Shown: positions 58,291 to 64,000 of the stretch, piece by piece
Numbering within the stretch: position 1 is the stretch's first letter
Layout: every line of letters starts with the position of its first letter
Assembly (NCBI GenBank): GCA_032119595.1
Contig: JAUMBQ010000006.1
Coordinates: forward strand, 1,178,001-1,242,000
Origin: JAGIBJ01 sp032119595
GTDB lineage: Bacteria > Actinomycetota > Thermoleophilia > Solirubrobacterales > Solirubrobacteraceae
Direction: 5' to 3'
DNA: 64,000 nt
Notes under the pieces: model-generated
The model's database searches: none
What the model was told of the DNA's origin: nothing
What the model saw: only the letters and a program-made list of their open reading frames with translations
Position numbers and translations under genes: made by a program

Positions 58291-59094
58291 ATGCCGCTGG
58301 GCTCTGAGTTCCTCGTCCACCCGACGGCTGATGTCGCTGAAGATGCCGTCCTTGGCCACGCCGTGGTCGTCGAGGCGGGAGCGGTTGTTGGCGCTGGCGT
58401 AACGCTCGGCCACGGCACGGTGGTCGGGCCAGAAGTGGTGATCGGCGCCGGCTCGACGGTGGGCGCGCACGTCGTGTTCCACGCCCTCACCGTGCTCGGA
58501 GACGGCTGCCTCGTGCAGGACGGTGCGGTGCTCGGCAAGCAGCCCGCGCTGGCGCGCACGTCGTCGCTGCGCAGCAGTGAGCCGCTGGCGCCGCTCGTGC
58601 TCGGGCGACAGGTCACCGTCGGGGCCGGTGCGGTGCTCTTCGCGGGCGCGAGCGTTGGCGACGAGGTGATCGTCGGCGATCAGGCCTACATCCGTGAGCG
58701 GGCGACCATCGGGGCCAGCTCGGTCGTCGGCCGCGGCACCGGCGTCGACCCGGAGGTGACCATCGGCGATCGCGTGCGGATCCAGTCGCAGGTGTACGTA
58801 ACGGCCGGGACGATCGTCGAAGACGACGCGTTCATCGGGCCGGGCGTGATGACGACGAACGACGACGCGATCGGTCGGCCGGCGCCGGGTGAGGCGCTGC
58901 GCGGGCCGCGGATCGAGCGCGGGGCGCGGGTCGGTGGGTCGGTGACGCTGACGCCTGGCGTGGTGATTGGCGCCGAGGCCTTCGTCGGCGCGGGGTCGGT
59001 CGTGACCAAGGACGTGCCGGCGCGCATGCGCGCGTATGGGGTGCCGGCGCGGGTGGTCGGCGAGGTCGCCGATGAGGACCTGCTCGGCGCCTGA
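58291..59094 (+). CDS. left-handed beta-helix acyltransferase (WbbJ/WbpD type)
   Basis: A 267-residue hexapeptide-repeat acyltransferase. Repeats of the [LIV]-G-x4 kind fill residues 5-130 and 150-250 ('VVGAGVTLGHGTVVGPEVVIGAGSTVGAHVVF', 'GDRVRIQSQVYVTAGTIVEDDAFIGPGVMTTND'). The end 'VGAGSVVTKDVPARMRAYGVPARVVGEV' is typical of UDP-sugar N-acetyltransferases. Two repeat blocks are separated by a loop ('ALARTSSLRSSEPLAP'). With wecB and wecC it points to a modified amino-sugar or uronic acid for a surface polymer. Confidence 0.9.
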   Translation: MPLGSEFLVHPTADVAEDAVLGHAVVVEAGAVVGAGVTLGHGTVVGPEVVIGAGSTVGAHVVFHALTVLGDGCLVQDGAVLGKQPALARTSSLRSSEPLAPLVLGRQVTVGAGAVLFAGASVGDEVIVGDQAYIRERATIGASSVVGRGTGVDPEVTIGDRVRIQSQVYVTAGTIVEDDAFIGPGVMTTNDDAIGRPAPGEALRGPRIERGARVGGSVTLTPGVVIGAEAFVGAGSVVTKDVPARMRAYGVPARVVGEVADEDLLGA

Positions 59095-59145
59095 CTGAGC
59101 GGCGCCGGTTCGCCGGACGGCTCCCGACCGATACGCTGGCCCGCG

Positions 59146-59832
59146 ATGAATGCGCCGACCGCCTATCTGACCATTGCGTCGATCACCGATCCGATCGTCA
59201 ACTTCGCGGTCGACATCGTCGAGAAGGTCGGCCTGATCGGGATCTTCATCATGATGACGCTCGAGAGCATGTGCGTCCCAATTCCGAGCGAGCCGACCAT
59301 GATGGCCGCCGGTTTCGCGTCCTCCGAGGGCGAGTACCCCTTCATGGCGGTCGTGCTCGTCGGCACGGTCGCGAACGTGATCGGCTCCTGGATCGGCTAC
59401 GCGATGGGCTACTACGGCCGGTACGAGGCGCTGGAGAAGCACCACTGGCTGCACCTTGATCCCAAGCAGATCGCTCGCACCGAGCGGTGGTTCGAGCAGT
59501 ACGGCGGCATCACCGTGTTCGTGACCCGCCTGCTGCCGATCGTCCGTACCTTCATCTCGCTGCCCGCGGGCGCGGCCCGCATGCCGCTCGGCCGCTTCAC
59601 GCTCTACACCACCGCCGGATGCTTCCTCTGGATGCTCCTGCTTACTTACCTCGGCTACGCCGTGGGCGAGCGCTGGTCTGAGCTTCAGGACAAGATGCAC
59701 TACTTCGATTACGTGATCGCCCTCGTGATCCTCGGGACCATTGCCTACTTCGCCGTGCGCTGGTTCAAGAACCGCGGCAACGACTCCGGCTCGGGCACGC
59801 CGGAATCGGCGCCGGAGACCACCACCGCCTGA
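59146..59832 (+). CDS. DedA-family membrane protein
   Basis: A 228-residue DedA/SNARE-associated protein, a family that includes undecaprenyl-phosphate or phospholipid flippases. 'GIFIMMTLESMCVPIPSEPTMMAAGF' (re-entrant loop with Glu and Pro), 'GTVANVIGSWIGYAMGYYGR', 'FVTRLLPIVRTFISLPAGAARMPLGRFTLYT' are the conserved blocks. TACGCT ends 8 nt before the ATG. Its proximity to the UppP-like gene suggests a shared role in lipid-carrier recycling. Confidence 0.93.
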   Translation: MNAPTAYLTIASITDPIVNFAVDIVEKVGLIGIFIMMTLESMCVPIPSEPTMMAAGFASSEGEYPFMAVVLVGTVANVIGSWIGYAMGYYGRYEALEKHHWLHLDPKQIARTERWFEQYGGITVFVTRLLPIVRTFISLPAGAARMPLGRFTLYTTAGCFLWMLLLTYLGYAVGERWSELQDKMHYFDYVIALVILGTIAYFAVRWFKNRGNDSGSGTPESAPETTTA

Positions 59833-60006
59833 GCCGCCAGCCGCTGGAGACCGGTTCGTAGAGTGGGCCGGCGTCGTGAGGGCACGTGGGCCGCGTGAGC
59901 GGTTGGGCGCGCCGTCTGCGTGACGACACGGGTCGAGCACCGCACGGGCCGTGCGCACCGCACTGGGCCGCGGGTCCGCAAGGTGCGGTCTGCGAAGGTG
60001 CGCTGC

Positions 60007-60801
60007 ATGACTTGGCCTGATCCAGTGCGCGGCGCGGTCGCGGGCGTGTTGCATGGCGTGGCGGAGTGGTTGCCGGTGTCGTCTTCGGGGCACGTGGCCC
60101 TGCTGATCGACGCCGCTGGCTGGCCGGAGGCGGGCGAGGCGCGCCGCCAGGAGCGTCGGGCGCTCGAGGTCGCGCTGCATACGGGGTCACTGCTGCCGAT
60201 CGGGCGCCGCGTCCTGGCGGACGTGCGGGACGCCGACCGGCCGGTGGCGCTCGTCGTTGCCGGGCTGGCGGCGACTGGGATCACGTCGGTGATCGGCGGG
60301 CTGGCGGGACCGGCGGTCGAGCGGCGCTTCGCGGGCCCGCGCTCGGTCGCGGCTGGGCTGGTCGCGGGGTCGGTCGCTCTGGTGGCGGCTGAGCGGGTCG
60401 CGGGGTCGGCGGACTCGGGCGAGGCTCGAACGCTCGACGGGCTGACGGCTGTCGATGTCGTCGTCGTCGGCGCCGCCCAGGGAGTTGCGATCTGGCCGGG
60501 CGTTTCGCGGCGGGCGGCCACGCTGGCGGCGGCGCGGGCGCGCGGTCTGGATCCGGCGGCAGCCGACACGCTGTCGTGGGTCGTCGGACTACCGACGCTC
60601 GCCGCCGCCACCGTTTGGCAGTTCTGGCGGGCGCGACAGTCGATGCTGGCGGCGCCTGCGGCGCCCCTCGCTGGCGCGACGGCTAGCGCCGTCGCGGGTC
60701 ATCTCACCCGCGACCTCCCCGCGCGCACGGCCGCCTGGCCCGCCCGGCGCTGGGCGCTGTGGCGCGTGGCGCTGGCCGCGCTCACGCTGGCCCGCCGGTA
60801 G
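60007..60801 (+). CDS. uppP: undecaprenyl-diphosphatase-like protein (UppP/BacA)
   Basis: A 264-residue membrane protein. Motif 1, 'GAVAGVLHGVAEWLPVSSSGHVALL', is intact (Glu and Ser-Ser-Ser-Gly-His). Motif 2 reads 'GAAQGVAIWPGVSRRAATLAAA', where UppP has P-G-x-S-R-S-G-x-T; Ser-Gly is replaced by Arg-Ala. It may retain phosphatase activity with altered specificity, or have another lipid-phosphate substrate. ATG 60007 follows GAAGGT by 7 nt. Confidence 0.8.
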   Translation: MTWPDPVRGAVAGVLHGVAEWLPVSSSGHVALLIDAAGWPEAGEARRQERRALEVALHTGSLLPIGRRVLADVRDADRPVALVVAGLAATGITSVIGGLAGPAVERRFAGPRSVAAGLVAGSVALVAAERVAGSADSGEARTLDGLTAVDVVVVGAAQGVAIWPGVSRRAATLAAARARGLDPAAADTLSWVVGLPTLAAATVWQFWRARQSMLAAPAAPLAGATASAVAGHLTRDLPARTAAWPARRWALWRVALAALTLARR

Positions 60802-61002
60802 TCGCGCCAGCGACGCCCCGGGCCAACCGAGGGGTTTGCTTCGAGATCGGCCCGAAATGGTCGCGTTTGGAAGCAAGCTCTCGGCGCGAGGGCTGGTTGA
60901 GGGTCGGGCGCGCCGGGCCCAGGAGTTCTTGTGGCGTGACCGATGACTCTTCTGCGCTCGGCTGGTCTGTACGCCGAACACGACTCGCGGGAGACTGGCG
61001 CT

Positions 61003-61566
61003 ATGCGCAAACTGACCTTTGGCATGAACGTGACCCTGGACGGCTACGTCGCTGCGCCCGGCGACGACCTCGGTTGGGGCGCGCCGAGCGATGAGCTGTT
61101 TCAGTGGTGGTCTGACCGGGTGGGGTCGACGGAACTGGCGCTGTACGGACGCCGCATCTGGGAAGGCATGAGCTCTCACTGGCCGACCGCCGACGAGAAG
61201 CCCGGCGCCACACCTGCCGAGATCGAGTACGCCCAGCGCTGGCGCGACATGCCGAAGGTGGTGTTCTCCTCGGCGCCCCGGCCGGTCGACTGGAATACGC
61301 GCCTGGTCACCAGCGACGCGGTCGCCGAGATCACCCGGCTCAAAGCCGAGGATGGTGGCCCGATGGACATCTGCGGCGCCACCCTCGCCGCAACGGCCAT
61401 GCGGGCCGGACTGATCGACGAGTACGTGCTCGTGACCGCGCCGGTCTTGGTGGGCGGCGGCGCGCCGTTCTTTCCAGCCCTGGACCGCTGGGTGAATCTA
61501 AAGCTGCTTGAGACCCGCACGTTTCCGAACGGCGTGCTCCTGACGAGGTACGAGACCAAGCGCTGA
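61003..61566 (+). CDS. dihydrofolate-reductase-like protein (RibD C-terminal family)
   Basis: A 187-residue NADPH-binding reductase of the RibD_C/YyaP group. 'LTFGMNVTLDGYVAAPGDDLGWG', 'LALYGRRIWEGMSSHWP', 'KVVFSSAPRPVDW', 'DGGPMDICGATLAATAMRAGLIDEYVLVTAPVLVGGGAPFF' are characteristic. The substrate is unknown; it is not the housekeeping FolA. ATG 61003 has GAGACT 6 nt upstream. Its 3' end is partly duplicated in the next 70 bp. Confidence 0.9.
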   Translation: MRKLTFGMNVTLDGYVAAPGDDLGWGAPSDELFQWWSDRVGSTELALYGRRIWEGMSSHWPTADEKPGATPAEIEYAQRWRDMPKVVFSSAPRPVDWNTRLVTSDAVAEITRLKAEDGGPMDICGATLAATAMRAGLIDEYVLVTAPVLVGGGAPFFPALDRWVNLKLLETRTFPNGVLLTRYETKR

Positions 61567-61710
61567 GTGCCCGGGTGCCCGACCGGCGCGGGCCCTGACG
61601 AGGTACGAGACCAGCGTTGCGTGTCCGGGCGCCCGCCCGCCACGGACTTCGGGCCGGGTCCGCCACGAGGTTCGGTCTGGGTCTGCCGCGGACTTCGGGC
61701 TGGGTCCGCC
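61541..61710. repeat. duplicated 3' end of the DHFR-like gene and short tandem repeats
   Basis: TGACGAGGTACGAGACCA occurs at 61541-61558 (in the gene) and 61596-61613 (55 bp later), with similar flanks. Then GGACTTCGGGC(C/T)GGGTCCGCCAC-like units recur to 61710. Probably slippage or recombination debris. Confidence 0.7.
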
Positions 61711-61788
61711 ACTCCCTCAGCAGGGGAAAACTCGTCGGCCTTGCGGGCGATCGGGCGCGGCTGACGCCGCTGCGGTCGATGCTTCAAG

Positions 61789-62853
61789 ATGGCAGGCATG
61801 AGCGAGGCGTACGCAGCGGCCGGAGTCGACACCGACGAGGCCGACAAGGCGGTCGCCGCGATCGTCGGTGAGCTGAAGTCCGCTCGCCCCGATGGCGGCA
61901 CCCGCGTGGTCCCGCTGCCCGGCCACTACGCAAGCGTGCTGAAGATCGCTCCGGGCCTCGGCCTCGCGATCGCGACCGACGGCGTCGGCAGCAAACTCCT
62001 CGTCGCCGAGCAGACTGGCCGGATCGAGACTGTCGGGATCGACTGCGTCGCGATGAACGTCAACGACCTCGTGTGCGTCGGCGCGGAGCCGATCGCGATG
62101 GTCGACTACATCGCCGTCGAGCAGAGCGACCCCGAGCGCCTCGGCCAGATCGCCAAGGGCATCGCCGAGGGCGCGCGCCAGTCGAACATCGAGGTTCCCG
62201 GCGGCGAAGTCGCCGTGCTGCCCGAGCTGATCAGGGGCCACCCGTCCCCGAACGGCTTTGACCTGTGCGGCGCGGCCGTCGGCACCGTCGCCCTCGACAA
62301 GATCATCACCGGCGACCAGATCGCCGCCGGCGACGCGCTCGTCGGCCTGCCGTCGAGCGGCCTGCACTCCAACGGGTACACGCTGGCCCGCCGCGCCCTG
62401 CTCGAAGAGGGCAAGCTCGGCCTCGACGACACGCCCGAGGAGCTCGGCGGCGCGACCGTCGCCGACGCGCTCCTGGAGCCGACCGTCATCTACGTCCGCG
62501 CCGCGCTGGCACTCATCGAGAGCGATGAGGTCGACGTTCACGGCTTCGCGCACATCACCGGTGGTGGCGTTGCAAACTTGTTGCGCCTCGGTAAGGGCGT
62601 CGGCTACGCGATCGACAGCCCGCTGCCGGTGCCCGGCATCTTCCCGCTCGTCCAGCGCCTCGGCAACGTGACCGAGCGCGAGATGTGGGAGGTCTTCAAC
62701 ATGGGCTGCGGCTTCGTCGCCACCGTCCCGGCCCCGCAGGCCGCGCGCGCCGCCGAGATCCTCTCCGAGTTCCACCCCGGCTCCGCCATCATCGGCCACG
62801 TCACCACGGACTCCGGCGCCGCCACGGTCCGCGGCCAGTCGATCCTCGGCTAG
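61789..62853 (+). CDS. purM: phosphoribosylformylglycinamidine cyclo-ligase (AIR synthetase)
   Basis: A 354-residue purine enzyme converting FGAM to AIR with ATP. 'YAAAGVDTDEADKAV', 'GLAIATDGVGSKLLVAEQTGRIETVGIDCVAMNVNDLVCVGAEPIAMVDYIA', 'GDALVGLPSSGLHSNGYTLARRAL' and 'HGFAHITGGGVANLLRL' are diagnostic. ATG 61789 or 61798; GATGCT ends 5 nt before the first. Confidence 0.97.
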   Translation: MAGMSEAYAAAGVDTDEADKAVAAIVGELKSARPDGGTRVVPLPGHYASVLKIAPGLGLAIATDGVGSKLLVAEQTGRIETVGIDCVAMNVNDLVCVGAEPIAMVDYIAVEQSDPERLGQIAKGIAEGARQSNIEVPGGEVAVLPELIRGHPSPNGFDLCGAAVGTVALDKIITGDQIAAGDALVGLPSSGLHSNGYTLARRALLEEGKLGLDDTPEELGGATVADALLEPTVIYVRAALALIESDEVDVHGFAHITGGGVANLLRLGKGVGYAIDSPLPVPGIFPLVQRLGNVTEREMWEVFNMGCGFVATVPAPQAARAAEILSEFHPGSAIIGHVTTDSGAATVRGQSILG

Positions 62854-63073
62854 CAGCGCCCACGCTGGCGCTTATCCCGCCAGCGAGCGGGTCGCCACAG
62901 CTGGCGGTGCGGCGCCCCCGTTTCGCCTGCGCTCGGGCTACGTGGCGCGCCTCCGGCTCAGGGACGGGTCCGGGCCAGCGCGGAGGCGCACCGCGGCTTG
63001 AGAGCCAAGCGTGGCCCGGCAGAACCTGGCCAACGTGCGCTCAGCGTGACCGCTGCCGCGTCGGCTTCGCCGC

Positions 63074-63859
63074 TCAGCCTTGCGGCGGGGCCGTGATCAC
63101 GCGGGTGCCGCCGATGGCGTCGTGGCCGGTGCGGCGCTGCTGATCCCAGAGGGGCCAAAGGTAGTTGGCGACGCCGGCGATGCCGAGAGTGAGGAGCGCG
63201 AGGGTGCCGACCACGATGGTGCGGCCGAAGAGCTCGCGGCGCATCGCGGTGCGCAGATCCATGGTGCCGCCGTCGGCTCGCATGACGCGGATGCCGAGGG
63301 CGCGCTTGCCGGGCGTCTGGCCGTTCCAGTTCGCCAGGAAGAACGCCGGGATCACGCCGACGAGCAGGCGCATGACCACGACGGCCACGTAGAGCGGCGC
63401 GGGGTCGGCGACGCTGTCGGGGAGCGGCGTGAGGAGCCCGAAGAACCGGATGGACTCGTCGACCGTGAGGCCCTGCCAGAGGCCGACGGGCACGGCGAAC
63501 GCCAAGCCGATCAGGCCAAACAGGAACCCGTCGATGAGATACGCGCCCAGCCGTCGGCCCCAGCTCGCGAGGGTGAAGACCCCGGCCGCGGCGCCGGGCT
63601 GCCCGGACGCGTTGTTCGCAGCAACGTAGGCGGCGGCGACCTGACCCGGAGCCGGCCTGCCCTGGTGCGGCTGGCCCCAGGCACCCACGAGCGGCTCGAC
63701 GGGAGGAAGGCGCGGCGCGGAGCCGTCGAGCGGCTGCCAGATCGACGGCGCTGGCGCGTCCTCGGGCACGGCCTTCTGGAGATCCGGCGTCGCCGCGGAC
63801 TCGGGCGTCGCCTTACGGAGATCCGGGGCAGGGGTGTCGTCTGGGGTCTCGTGCGTCAT
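63074..63859 (-). CDS. RDD-family membrane protein
   Basis: A 261-residue protein: about 90 residues of Pro/Ala/Asp-rich cytoplasmic sequence with a repeated 'PDLxKAxPE' unit, then an RDD domain with three to four helices ('RRLGAYLIDGFLFGLIGLAF', 'NGQTPGKRALGIRVMRADGG', 'GVANYLWPLWDQQRRTGHDAIGGTRVI'). RDD proteins are poorly characterised, some proposed as ion exchangers. Its ATG overlaps the stop of an upstream RDD paralogue. Confidence 0.9.
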   Translation of the reverse strand: MTHETPDDTPAPDLRKATPESAATPDLQKAVPEDAPAPSIWQPLDGSAPRLPPVEPLVGAWGQPHQGRPAPGQVAAAYVAANNASGQPGAAAGVFTLASWGRRLGAYLIDGFLFGLIGLAFAVPVGLWQGLTVDESIRFFGLLTPLPDSVADPAPLYVAVVVMRLLVGVIPAFFLANWNGQTPGKRALGIRVMRADGGTMDLRTAMRRELFGRTIVVGTLALLTLGIAGVANYLWPLWDQQRRTGHDAIGGTRVITAPPQG

Positions 63860-64000
63860 CGCTGCTCTTCAGCATCTACGACCACGCGGGAACGCGCGAC
63901 CATGTCATGCAGCGTACGGCGCTCGCGGTCGCCAAGCGGCCACAGGTACTGCGCGAGCTGCAACGTCCCCAGCGACACGATCGCTCCGATCCCGAACAGC
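63856..64000 (-). CDS. RDD-family membrane protein, C-terminal part only
   Basis: Runs off the right edge. The visible 47 residues ('LAQYLWPLGDRERRTLHDMVARSRVVV' plus tail) match the end of the RDD protein at 63074 ('NYLWPLWDQQRRTGHDAIGGTRVI'). Its TGA overlaps the next ATG by ATGA, so the two RDD genes are a tandem, coupled pair. Confidence 0.85.
   Translation of the reverse strand, partial: LFGIGAIVSLGTLQLAQYLWPLGDRERRTLHDMVARSRVVVDAEEQR

Noticed and set aside
58270..60180. N-terminal extension of wecC to a 1073-residue protein
   Set aside because: The extension is antisense to the acyltransferase and DedA genes; the conserved domain starts near 58230 and a -10 fits GTG 58269.

Overview
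This 64 kb window is GC-rich chromosomal DNA with many GTG starts, tightly packed genes and frequent 4-nt start/stop overlaps. The actinobacterial zwf-opcA-pgl pentose-phosphate set, an Stf0-type sulfotransferase, a parABS locus with several perfect GTTTCACGTGAAAC sites and a split, Bacillus-like qcrABC complex suggest a high-GC actinobacterium, most likely class Thermoleophilia (Solirubrobacterales-like). That placement is inference from gene content. The parABS locus at the left suggests the window starts near the replication origin. One run of ten N (49233-49242) shows the contig is a scaffold join.

Layout. 1-4.2 kb: two divergent paralogous hypotheticals, four perfect parS sites, a GNAT gene, parA-parB and tRNA-Ile. 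4.6-12 kb: a sulfur-transfer island. Stf0 sulfotransferase, cysD, cysNC and a formylglycine-generating enzyme run leftwards; a sulfatase and a coupled PHP phosphatase run rightwards. 12-19.5 kb: gnd, zwf, opcA and pgl (oxidative pentose phosphate pathway), then mntH with a DtxR-type operator on its -10 and an MntR-like repressor gene. 20-27 kb: tandem FkbM methyltransferases, a DUF151 nuclease, repeats, ddl, an aminotransferase and membrane proteins. 27-34.3 kb: an accessory segment with two AAA/DUF4143 ATPase genes flanking khtTU, ymdB, and a putative nucleotidyltransferase pair. 34.3-44 kb: a HAD phosphatase, an ABC-2 exporter and three coupled secreted beta-propeller paralogues. 44-50.3 kb: hemB, hemL, qcrABC and a polyprenyl synthase. 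51-54 kb: a zinc-ribbon protein, tatA, tatC, a TPR-like protein and tRNA-Lys. 55-64 kb: wecB, wecC, an acyltransferase, DedA, UppP-like, a DHFR-like reductase, purM and two RDD proteins.

Regulation. At more than twenty genes a NANNNT hexamer, usually close to TAnnnT, ends 6-8 nt before the start codon with no Shine-Dalgarno. This is the signature of leaderless transcription. It decided several starts (516, 2137, 17353, 19972, 20898, 23120, 29203, 33312, 34360, 58269, 58291) and shows two divergent pairs sharing one -10 box.

Most unusual. Two DUF4143 ATPase genes each sit immediately downstream of a direct-repeat array with an exact 22-bp period, and a third, orphan 22-bp array lies at 22.7 kb. 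One ATPase gene and its array are bracketed by a 37/38-bp direct repeat that includes the 3' end of ymdB, as if inserted as a 1.4-kb unit. Also notable: a plausible PAPS-making, -using and pAp-recycling cycle beside an FGE/sulfatase pair in which the FGE carries its own CxPxR motif and the sulfatase does not; a dispersed hairpin with a G-rich loop; and several tandem or inverted repeats in intergenic DNA.
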